NCBI GenBank assembly: GCA_029931905.1
Contig: JAOZRH010000014.1
Location: 1-23,562, forward strand
From: Fidelibacterota bacterium
GTDB lineage: Bacteria > Fidelibacterota > Fidelibacteria > Fidelibacterales > Fidelibacteraceae
Reading direction: 5' to 3'
DNA: 23,562 nucleotides
Part shown: positions 17,264-23,562 of the stretch, one piece after another
Numbering within the stretch: position 1 is the first letter of the stretch
Layout of the letters: the number at the start of each line of letters is the position of its first letter
The notes under the pieces: generated by a model
Databases searched by the model: none
Told to the model about the DNA's origin: nothing
Seen by the model: the letters and a program-made list of their open reading frames with translations, nothing else
Position numbers and translations under genes: made by a program

Positions 17264-18535
17264 ATGAAAAAAAATAACTTGATTACTGTTTTAGGACTAG
17301 TGGTAATGTTTTCTACAATTATCTTTACTGGTTGTGCAGAAGACTATCCTGATTCGTTATGGCCAGGTGATAATCCTGATGGCGGTGCAGCACCAATTAT
17401 TACATCAATAACCCCAGCTGATACAGCTTGGACAGATGCTGATACTGTTGTTGTTGTTGGACAAAATTTTTCTACTGATGCAAGTGTAATGCATGTTGCT
17501 TTTGGAGGTGTTAGAGGAGAAATTGTATCATCGACAACAACTGAAATGAGAATTTTACCACCTGCTAATTTTGGTGATTCGTTAACAATTAAAGTAGATA
17601 GATCAGGTTCTGATGGTGCTCTTGTTTTTGCAGAATATTCACCGTATTGGATTAAAAGTCCATTTTCACAACCAGGTGATCCAATATTTTCTGAAGTAGA
17701 TGACATCTATGGTATTACAGCTGATAATGATGGTAATGTGTTTTTAACTAAACAGGATAAAAGTAAACAATATATGACCAAATTGTTACCTAATGGTACA
17801 AGAGTAGATGACTATTGTCAAGCTTTTCTTAATGCACCAAAAGCTTTAAAATTTGGAGAAGGTAATCTTTATTGTATGGATGGGAAATATACATCAAAAA
17901 CTGATACTACAACAAAGGTTCGTAGTTATGGTGTACTATCAACTATTACTTATGATTTAGATTTTGATAGCAATGGGAATTTATTTTTTGTAGGTGTAGA
18001 TGCTATATATAAGGTTGACCCTTCAGATCTTTCAGTTAGTGAACTTGCTATGGATTATACTGATTATAAATTAAAAGCTACTCGTGTTTATGATGGTGAT
18101 TTATATGTTGGTGGTGTTTATAGTGGAGCAGATACTTTGTTAGATGGACAAAAAATATGGAAACATTCTATAGCATCAGATGGTAGCTTGGGAGCACAAC
18201 AAGAAGTTGTAGATTGGACTAGCAAATATTCTTCTATTATTAGTGCATTAGAATTTGATGAATATGGAAATATGTTTGTTGGAACTGTTTGTGATCAGAA
18301 TAATAGTGCAGATGCAGTTGTGAAAATATCATCTTCAACAAAGGATTATGAAAATGGTAGTTATTCATATTTGTATCCACAATTATTAAGGGGTGAAGTT
18401 ATATATTCGGTTTACAAAATGACTTGGACTGGAAATTATATGTACTTGACTGTTAGAGATGATGTTACAGCAGCAAACAATACAGTATTGAAATTAAACA
18501 TGTTTTCAAAAAGTGCTGAATATCACAGTAGATAA
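17264..18535 (+). CDS. IPT/TIG-domain lipoprotein with beta-propeller-like C-terminal region
   Basis: This 423-residue protein has a lipoprotein leader ('TIIFTGC', lipidated C24) followed by an acidic mature start ('AEDYPDS'). An IPT/TIG immunoglobulin-like domain spans about 44-124 ('PIITSITPADTAW', 'VVVVGQNFS'). The rest (about 140-423) has propeller-like repeats such as 'YGITADNDGNVFL', 'LDFDSNGNLFFVG' and 'LEFDEYGNMFVG', resembling NHL/SBBP blades. In Bacteroidota, IPT/TIG lipoproteins next to SusC/D pairs are surface glycan-binding proteins, so a surface ligand-binding role with receptor B is plausible. It starts 18 bases after partner B with a good GAGAGGA site and is the last gene before the next promoter. 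No terminator is visible behind it, so read-through into the next gene is possible. Confidence 0.8.
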   Translation: MKKNNLITVLGLVVMFSTIIFTGCAEDYPDSLWPGDNPDGGAAPIITSITPADTAWTDADTVVVVGQNFSTDASVMHVAFGGVRGEIVSSTTTEMRILPPANFGDSLTIKVDRSGSDGALVFAEYSPYWIKSPFSQPGDPIFSEVDDIYGITADNDGNVFLTKQDKSKQYMTKLLPNGTRVDDYCQAFLNAPKALKFGEGNLYCMDGKYTSKTDTTTKVRSYGVLSTITYDLDFDSNGNLFFVGVDAIYKVDPSDLSVSELAMDYTDYKLKATRVYDGDLYVGGVYSGADTLLDGQKIWKHSIASDGSLGAQQEVVDWTSKYSSIISALEFDEYGNMFVGTVCDQNNSADAVVKISSSTKDYENGSYSYLYPQLLRGEVIYSVYKMTWTGNYMYLTVRDDVTAANNTVLKLNMFSKSAEYHSR

Positions 18536-18542
18536 AAAATAC

Positions 18543-18571
18543 TTGACATTTAAAAATATATATATTATAAT
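18543..18571 (+). promoter_or_regulatory. Full-consensus sigma-70-type promoter
   Basis: TTGACA (18543-18548) and TATAAT (18566-18571) lie 17 bases apart, a perfect match to the housekeeping consensus. The leader of about 50 bases is purine-rich and holds a small inverted repeat (AAAATT-GGA-AATTTT, 18595-18609) before the GGGAG ribosome binding site of the gene at 18631. This predicts strong, probably constitutive, transcription of the T9SS-sorted protein. Confidence 0.78.
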
Positions 18572-18630
18572 TAGAGCAATTAGAGAGAGAAGAGAAAATT
18601 GGAAATTTTAACAAAAAAAGGGAGAATCAA

Positions 18631-20109
18631 ATGAAAAAGTTGATCTTTGTGTTGATGACAATAGCTATGGTAGCTAGTTTGTCATTTGCGACAGTAACTT
18701 GGGACTCAGAGTTTATGGATTTTAGAGGTGCAGATACTTCTATTATTAAAGGTACAAGTGCTATTAGTGGAGATGCTGATTGGTATCAAAATTCACAACA
18801 TGGAATAGTTGTGGATCCAGCTGGAAAAATTTGGGTATCATTCTATAGTGGATATGGTCCAAATACTGAAGGTGGAAGTGTAGAATTTATGAGAGGTGCT
18901 GATACTTGTCATTATAAACCTCTTTGGGTTTTTAATTCAGACGGTACTGTAGATACAATTCTTACAGTTTTAACTGGAACAGGTATTAAAGATACATTGT
19001 ATGCTGAAAGTGCACATACTGGTTCAGGAAGAGGAATGGAATTAGATGCAGATGGTAATGTAGTTTTTGCATGTTATAATGCTCTTTTAAAAATCAATCA
19101 CCAAACAAGAGAACTTCTTGACAGATGGATTATACCTGAAGGTGGTGGATTAACTGGTCCTGCTATTGATGTAGTAAATAATAAAATTTATGTAACTCAT
19201 GTTGTACCTGGTGGCGATCCAATGTATGAAATTGATGCAACAGATTATTCATCATTTGAAGCAGTAATGAGTGTTAATTATATTTTGCGTTCAGCTATTG
19301 CTAGAGGATATGCAGACGGAAGTTATGATGTATTTACAGGAACAACTTGGTCAGGTTGGGGAGTTCCAAAATATCATTGTGGCGCTGGTCCTGTTGATAC
19401 TTTAGGAATTGTTGATACATTAGGAAACTTTTGGTATGACAAAGCAACAAATGAAATTTCATTTGTAGAAGATACTACTAATGACAACCAAGTTTATGAA
19501 AAAATGTGGGCATCAAGTGTTGATTGGGCTCCAGATGGAAATATTATTGCTGGTGAATTAAGAAAAGGTTGGGCAGGCGAATTAGGTTCTTGTTGGTGGG
19601 TATTAGATCCAGATAACAAGGAACACCTTGAAGCATTTGGTTTAGTTGTTGTTGATAGTTGTACTGCAAATTCAAAAGCATCTGAATTGAATGATGGTGG
19701 TGCAAATGGACCTCGTGGTGCTTCTTTTGCTGATGCAACTACAATGTATACAAATGATTTCTATTTATGGACAATTAATAAATGGACATATGCAACACCA
19801 ACTTGGGCTACTGATTTAACAAGTGTTGAAGAATTGCCAACAGCTGAAAAATTTGCATTGTCACAAAATTATCCAAATCCATTTAACCCAACTACTACAA
19901 TTGATTTCACATTAAATGAAGCTGGCAATGTAAAATTGCAAGTTTATAATGTTCGTGGTCAATTAGTTTCAACATTGGTTGATGGTTTCAGAAATGCAAA
20001 TACTTATAATGTTGTATTTGATGGTGCTGATTATGCTAGTGGAACATATATTTACAAATTATCAATTGATAATAAATCTGAAGTTAAAAAGATGGTATTA
20101 TTAAAATAG
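18631..20109 (+). CDS. T9SS type A sorting-domain protein with propeller-like repeats
   Basis: This 492-residue protein has a signal peptide (about 1-21, 'ASLSFA') and a central region with propeller-like blades: 'HGIVVDPAGKIWVSF', 'RGMELDADGNVVFA', 'LLKINHQTRELLDRW' and 'AIDVVNNKIYVTHV'. The C-terminal domain (about 400-492) is a textbook T9SS type A sorting domain: 'FALSQNYPNPFNPTTTIDF', 'LQVYNVRGQLVSTLVDG', 'SGTYIYKLSIDN' and a 'KKMVLLK' tail. The protein should cross the inner membrane by Sec and the outer membrane by T9SS, and be released or anchored at the surface. It has its own consensus promoter and a strong terminator, so it is a separate and probably highly expressed unit, although its propeller region resembles that of the preceding lipoprotein. 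No catalytic motif is recognised. Confidence 0.88.
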   Translation: MKKLIFVLMTIAMVASLSFATVTWDSEFMDFRGADTSIIKGTSAISGDADWYQNSQHGIVVDPAGKIWVSFYSGYGPNTEGGSVEFMRGADTCHYKPLWVFNSDGTVDTILTVLTGTGIKDTLYAESAHTGSGRGMELDADGNVVFACYNALLKINHQTRELLDRWIIPEGGGLTGPAIDVVNNKIYVTHVVPGGDPMYEIDATDYSSFEAVMSVNYILRSAIARGYADGSYDVFTGTTWSGWGVPKYHCGAGPVDTLGIVDTLGNFWYDKATNEISFVEDTTNDNQVYEKMWASSVDWAPDGNIIAGELRKGWAGELGSCWWVLDPDNKEHLEAFGLVVVDSCTANSKASELNDGGANGPRGASFADATTMYTNDFYLWTINKWTYATPTWATDLTSVEELPTAEKFALSQNYPNPFNPTTTIDFTLNEAGNVKLQVYNVRGQLVSTLVDGFRNANTYNVVFDGADYASGTYIYKLSIDNKSEVKKMVLLK

Positions 20110-20132
20110 TCATTTAGTAAATAGATGAATTT

Positions 20133-20166
20133 AAAAAGACGACAATTATTTGTCGTCTTTTTTTTT
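20133..20166 (+). terminator. Intrinsic terminator
   Basis: A perfect 13-base-pair stem (20133-20145 with 20150-20162) containing the core AGACGACAA closes a 4-base TTAT loop and runs into ten consecutive T residues (20157-20166). It sits 23 bases after the stop codon of the T9SS-sorted protein and ahead of the hflK promoter. Confidence 0.9.
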
Positions 20167-20246
20167 ATAACAATTTTTTTAAAATAGAAGTTTTTGTATA
20201 ACCTAATAAATAGATTTTAATAAGATATATTGAATATTAATTGCAA

Positions 20247-20274
20247 TTGACATATATTTTTGTTATTCTATTAT
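20247..20274 (+). promoter_or_regulatory. Sigma-70-type promoter of hflKC
   Basis: TTGACA (20247-20252) and TATTAT (20269-20274) are 16 bases apart. Transcription would start near 20281, about 35 bases before the hflK ATG. The -10 element overlaps an in-frame TTG at 20260, which shows that this TTG is not the translation start. Confidence 0.62.
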
Positions 20275-20316
20275 TACAATGTGTTTGAATTATATTATTT
20301 AAATAAGGAGGATATG

Positions 20317-21282
20317 ATGGCAAATGAAGAATTACAAAACTTTTTAAACCAACTTAAAACAAATTCTAAAAAATTGACAAGAATAATTATTATTGTAGTT
20401 GTTGTTATAATATTGCTGAATTCTTGGTTTATTATAGAACCTGAAGAAATTGGTGTAATTTTACGCTTAGGAAAATATAATAGATCTGTAGATCCTGGAT
20501 TTAAAATGAAACTTCCATATATTGAAAAATTATATAAAGTTCCAGTTGAAAGACAATTAAAACAAGAATTTGGTTTTCGAACTGTGAAAGCAGGAATTAA
20601 TTCATCTTATTCATCTCGTTCTTATAATAATGAATCTTTAATGTTGACTGGTGATTTAAATGTTGCAATAGTTGAATGGATTGTTCAATATAGAATTGGT
20701 GATCCTTACAAATATTTATTTAAAGTTCGTAATTCTACAAAAACTTTAAGGGATATGACAGAAGCCGCGATGCGAGAAGTTATTGGAGATAGAACTGTAA
20801 ATGAAGTATTGACAATTGGTCGTCAAAATATTGCGAATGCAGTTCAAGTAACATTACAAGAACTATGTAATCAATATCAGACTGGTATAAAAATAGAACA
20901 AGTTGTTTTACAGAATGTAACTCCACCCGATAGAGTAAAGGCATCTTTTAATGAAGTAAACGAAGCACAACAAGATAAAGAAAAATTAATAAACCAAGCA
21001 TATTCAGAATACAATAAAGTTGTACCTCGTGCCCTTGGTGAAGCAAAACAAATGATACAACAATCAGAAGGATATGCATTGAATAGAGTAAATAGAGCCG
21101 AAGGTGATGTTGCAAGATTTGTTGCGATATATGATGAATATAAAAAAGCTCCTCAAGTTACTCGTCAACGAATTTATTTAGAAACAATGAATGAAATTCT
21201 TCCAAAAACAGGTGTGAAATACATCTTAGATGAAAATGCAACAGGTGTGCTTCCATTATTAAATTTAGATAGTAAAAAATAG
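20317..21282 (+). CDS. hflK: HflK-like SPFH-domain membrane protein
   Basis: From the ATG at 20317 this protein has 321 residues. It has a short cytoplasmic N-terminus, one membrane helix (about 22-40, 'IIIIVVVVIILLNSWFII'), an SPFH domain starting 'EPEEIGVILRLGKYNRSVDPG' in the periplasm, and a charged alpha-helical segment ('NEAQQDKEKLINQAYSEYN'). HflK forms with HflC a large membrane cage that regulates the FtsH protease. It is shorter than E. coli HflK (419 residues) because it lacks the glycine-rich N-terminal extension. AGGAGG (20306-20311) lies 5 bases before this ATG; another ATG at 20314 is only 2 bases away and less likely. An in-frame TTG at 20260 falls inside the promoter and is rejected. 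hflC follows 11 bases later. Confidence 0.9.
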   Translation: MANEELQNFLNQLKTNSKKLTRIIIIVVVVIILLNSWFIIEPEEIGVILRLGKYNRSVDPGFKMKLPYIEKLYKVPVERQLKQEFGFRTVKAGINSSYSSRSYNNESLMLTGDLNVAIVEWIVQYRIGDPYKYLFKVRNSTKTLRDMTEAAMREVIGDRTVNEVLTIGRQNIANAVQVTLQELCNQYQTGIKIEQVVLQNVTPPDRVKASFNEVNEAQQDKEKLINQAYSEYNKVVPRALGEAKQMIQQSEGYALNRVNRAEGDVARFVAIYDEYKKAPQVTRQRIYLETMNEILPKTGVKYILDENATGVLPLLNLDSKK

Positions 21283-21293
21283 GAGAATTGAAA

Positions 21294-22229
21294 ATGAAAA
21301 AATATAAATATATTATTATATTAATTGTTGCAGTTATTATTTTCGCTTCTTTATCATTGTATATTACAGATGAGACAGAACAGGTTATAGTAACAAGATT
21401 AGGTAAACCAGTTGGGGAGCCAATTATCGTACCTGGTGTTCACTTTAAAGTGCCTTTTTTAGACACACCACATTATTTCGATAGAAGATTTTTAGAATGG
21501 GATGGACAGAGAAACCAAATTCCAACAAAAGATAAAAGATTTATATGGGTTGATTCATATGCCAGATGGCAAATTATAGATCCATTATTATTCTATAAAA
21601 GATTGAGAGATGAACGAGGAGCACATTCCAGATTAGATGATATAATTGATGGAGAGACAAGGAATGTTATTGCAAATAATGATCTTATTGAAGTTGTAAG
21701 ATCTTCTAATAGAACTGAAGAAGTAACAGATACATTGATTTCTCAAGAAACGGATCCATTGGCTGAAATAAAGATAGGAAGACATAAAATCGCAGAAAAA
21801 GTTTTAGAAAATGCACGGAAAAGAACGAATGATCTTGGAATAGAAATTCTTGATTTTAAATTTAAAAGAATTAATTATGTTAAAGAAGTTCAGGAAAAAG
21901 TATTTGAAAGAATGATCACTGAAAGAAAAAGAATTGCTGACAAATATCGTTCAGAAGGTGAAGGAGAAGCATCTCGAATCAGTGGAGAAAAAGATCGTGA
22001 ATTGCAAAGAATTCAATCTGAAGCTTTTAAAACAGCAGAAGTAATAAAAGGAAAAGCAGATGCAAAAGCAACTGCAATATATACTGAAGCATATAATCAA
22101 AGTTCACAATCACGAGATTTTTATGAGTTTACAAAAACAATGGAAACATATAAAAACACAATTGATTCGAATACAAAATTAATATTATCAACTGAAAGTG
22201 AGTTTTATAAATTTTTTAAAGAAAAGTAA
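21294..22229 (+). CDS. hflC: HflC-like SPFH-domain membrane protein
   Basis: This 311-residue protein has an N-terminal membrane helix ('YIIILIVAVIIFASLSLYI'), an SPFH domain with 'EQVIVTRLGKPVGEPIIVPG' and 'VHFKVPFLDTPHYFDRRFLE', and an HflC-typical segment 'WVDSYARWQIIDPLLFYKRL'. A long charged helix follows ('ERMITERKRIADKYRSEGEG'), then a tail that ends in a short amphipathic stretch. Its length is near that of E. coli HflC (334). It partners HflK in the FtsH-associated complex. The ATG at 21294 is preceded by GGAG 8 bases upstream, which overlaps the hflK stop codon; an upstream in-frame TTG at 21288 sits too close to that site. No ftsH is in the window. Confidence 0.92.
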   Translation: MKKYKYIIILIVAVIIFASLSLYITDETEQVIVTRLGKPVGEPIIVPGVHFKVPFLDTPHYFDRRFLEWDGQRNQIPTKDKRFIWVDSYARWQIIDPLLFYKRLRDERGAHSRLDDIIDGETRNVIANNDLIEVVRSSNRTEEVTDTLISQETDPLAEIKIGRHKIAEKVLENARKRTNDLGIEILDFKFKRINYVKEVQEKVFERMITERKRIADKYRSEGEGEASRISGEKDRELQRIQSEAFKTAEVIKGKADAKATAIYTEAYNQSSQSRDFYEFTKTMETYKNTIDSNTKLILSTESEFYKFFKEK

Positions 22230-22240
22230 TAATTAAAATT

Positions 22241-22268
22241 GTAGAGATGATATTTGTATCGTCTCTAC
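22241..22268 (+). terminator. Hairpin after hflC, possible terminator
   Basis: A 12-base-pair stem with one G-U pair (22241-22252 with 22257-22268, core GTAGAGA/TCTCTAC) encloses a TTTG loop, 12 bases after the hflC stop. The downstream sequence is A+T-rich but lacks a clean T-run immediately after the stem, so termination efficiency is uncertain. It may instead protect the 3' end of the hflKC transcript. Confidence 0.5.
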
Positions 22269-22332
22269 AAAATATCTTATTTTATTTTGTTACTTTATTA
22301 GCTTTATAACCAAGTGTCGGAGTATTTAACAA

Positions 22333-23463
22333 GTGAAAAATGTAAAAATAAAAATCACCATATTTTTACTTTTACATTTTATTTTTTCTACGAGTTTGTT
22401 GTATTCTCAAAATAATAAATTAAATTTTTATGGGAAAGTTAGTGGACTTGCAGGTAGTTCGTTAGTTAATTCTAATTATTTATTTACAGGCAGATATTTA
22501 CCATCGTTAGGAATAGATATTTACGAAAAATCAGAAAATATTATTGATTTTGAATTAAGTGGAAATTTATCATATCAAACAGATTTTGATACAATTAATA
22601 ATTCAAATGCAGATTTTTATCGGTTATGGTGTAGATATTCTACAAATCAATTTGAAACACGATTAGGTTTGCAAAAAATAAATTTTGGTTCAGCATTTTT
22701 GTTTCGTCCGTTGATGTGGTTTGCTTCAAGCGATCCCAGTGACCCGCTCGGTTTATCGGAAGGTGTTTGGGGATTACGGATGAGATATTATTTTTTGAAT
22801 AATGCAAACATTTGGCTATGGGGACTTTATGGAAATAATGATAGAAAGGGAATAGAAGTGTTTTCAACAAAAGATAATACTGTCGAATATGGCGGTAGAA
22901 TTCAGTTGCCTATGTTGGGTGGCGAATTTGGACTTAGTTATCATAATCGATTTTATGAAACAAATTTCTTTTTTGTTCAAGTTGAAAATGATAATTTTCA
23001 GGAAAATAGATTTGCGATTGATGGGAAATGGGATGTTGGAGTAGGATTATGGTTTGAAGCAGAAGCAATAAAATATGAAGCATATTTTTCTAAGTGGCAA
23101 GAAATGATTACAATTGGAAGCGATTATACAATTCCACTTGGAAATGGGTTGCATATTCTTGGCGAATATTTTTATATGAATATGACAGACGAATTTTTTA
23201 AAACTGAAATAGAAAGAAAGTTTGCTGGAATATTATTAAATTATCCAATTGGAATTTTTGACATGATAAATGGAATAATTTATTATGATGTAGAAAATAT
23301 GGAATTATTTAATTATTTTTCTTGGCAGAAAACTTTTGATGAAATTTCATTAAATCTTAGTTATTCTTGGACAACTTCGGATAATTTTCAAAATATGAAT
23401 AGTGGTCAATCAATGGAATCGTTAGATGATTTTGTAAAATTAACGATAATATATAATTATTAA
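22333..23463 (+). CDS. Predicted outer-membrane beta-barrel protein, family not recognised
   Basis: This 376-residue protein has a signal peptide (about 1-25, 'IFLLLHFIFSTSLLYS'). The mature part is made of alternating, aromatic-rich beta strands separated by Asn/Asp/Gly turns, such as 'FETRLGLQKINFGSAFLF' and 'EYGGRIQLPMLGGEFGLSYH', and ends in an aromatic strand ('VKLTIIYNY'), as barrel proteins do. This fits a porin-like outer-membrane protein of 12-18 strands, but I cannot name a family or substrate. The start is a GTG at 22333, supported by a GGAG at 22319-22322 (10-base spacer) and by the position of the signal peptide. It follows the hairpin after hflC and precedes another gene start at 23551, with which it may be co-transcribed. 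Confidence 0.72.
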   Translation: MKNVKIKITIFLLLHFIFSTSLLYSQNNKLNFYGKVSGLAGSSLVNSNYLFTGRYLPSLGIDIYEKSENIIDFELSGNLSYQTDFDTINNSNADFYRLWCRYSTNQFETRLGLQKINFGSAFLFRPLMWFASSDPSDPLGLSEGVWGLRMRYYFLNNANIWLWGLYGNNDRKGIEVFSTKDNTVEYGGRIQLPMLGGEFGLSYHNRFYETNFFFVQVENDNFQENRFAIDGKWDVGVGLWFEAEAIKYEAYFSKWQEMITIGSDYTIPLGNGLHILGEYFYMNMTDEFFKTEIERKFAGILLNYPIGIFDMINGIIYYDVENMELFNYFSWQKTFDEISLNLSYSWTTSDNFQNMNSGQSMESLDDFVKLTIIYNY

Positions 23464-23550
23464 ATTTTGTATTCTTTAATTGAAAATATAATAATTATTC
23501 TAAAGTTTAATATGGAAAAATATTCAAAAAATAAAACAGGAGTAAAATAA

Positions 23551-23562
23551 ATGAAAATAAAT
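23551..23562 (+). CDS. Start of a further gene (only four codons in window)
   Basis: An ATG at 23551 is preceded by AGGAG (23538-23542) with an 8-base spacer, and the frame stays open for M-K-I-N to the window edge. The Lys-containing beginning is compatible with a signal peptide, but nothing can be said about the product. It lies 87 bases after the barrel-protein gene on the same strand. Confidence 0.5.

Noticed and set aside
17344..17706. 120-codon open frame on the minus strand
   Set aside because: It lies wholly within the IPT/TIG lipoprotein gene, has no recognisable motif or supporting context, and is best explained as a shadow of that gene.
20260..20316. N-terminal extension of HflK from a TTG at 20260
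   Set aside because: The -10 element (20269-20274) lies inside it, and an AGGAGG site directly precedes the ATG at 20317.
23467..23492. Promoter-like TTGTAT and TATAAT before the last gene start
   Set aside because: The spacing is about 14 bases, too short for a standard promoter, and the sequence is generic A+T.
1..23562. CRISPR array, tRNA/rRNA genes, insertion sequences or prophage
   Set aside because: No regularly spaced repeats, cloverleaf sequences, transposase or integrase motifs, or phage structural genes were seen on either strand.

Overview
This window is strongly A+T-rich (roughly 30% GC by eye) and comes from a bacterium with an outer membrane, most likely a member of the FCB superphylum outside Bacteroidota proper. 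It encodes two TonB-dependent receptors with N-terminal carboxypeptidase-regulatory-like domains, a PorV/PorQ-type barrel protein, and proteins ending in type IX secretion (T9SS) sorting domains, including the 'SQNYPNPFNP' type. Its promoters are TTGACA/TATAAT-like and most genes have clear AGGAG ribosome binding sites, unlike classical Bacteroidota. Cloacimonadota, Marinimicrobia, Delongbacteria or a related lineage would fit; the exact phylum is an inference.

Bases 1-4767 are a cell-surface polymer locus. Four genes run leftward: a CDP-glycerol-glycerophosphotransferase-like enzyme, a LicC-like nucleotidyltransferase (4-base overlap), a LicD-family phosphotransferase with a TTG start, and a second glycerophosphotransferase-like enzyme cut by the window edge. 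A third glycerophosphotransferase-like gene is transcribed divergently. Together they suggest teichoic-acid-like or phosphocholine/phospho-polyol decoration of a surface glycan.

Bases 4947-18535 hold seven tightly spaced rightward genes (gaps 14-32 bases) behind one good promoter at 4834-4862. They form two paralogous modules. Module A is a TonB-dependent receptor, a ~700-residue secreted FN3/T9SS-sorted partner, a small lipoprotein and a PorV-like barrel. Module B is a second receptor, a second ~700-residue partner and an IPT/TIG plus beta-propeller lipoprotein. The arrangement resembles a SusC/SusD plus surface-glycan-binding-protein locus, but a T9SS-sorted protein occupies the SusD position. 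This is the most interesting system in the window; its substrate is unknown.

Bases 18543-20166 are a single-gene unit: a consensus promoter, a T9SS-sorted propeller-like protein and a strong intrinsic terminator. Bases 20247-22268 carry an hflK-hflC pair with its own promoter and a terminator-like hairpin. A predicted outer-membrane barrel gene of unknown family follows, and the first four codons of another gene lie at the right edge. I found no tRNA, rRNA, CRISPR array, insertion sequence or phage gene.
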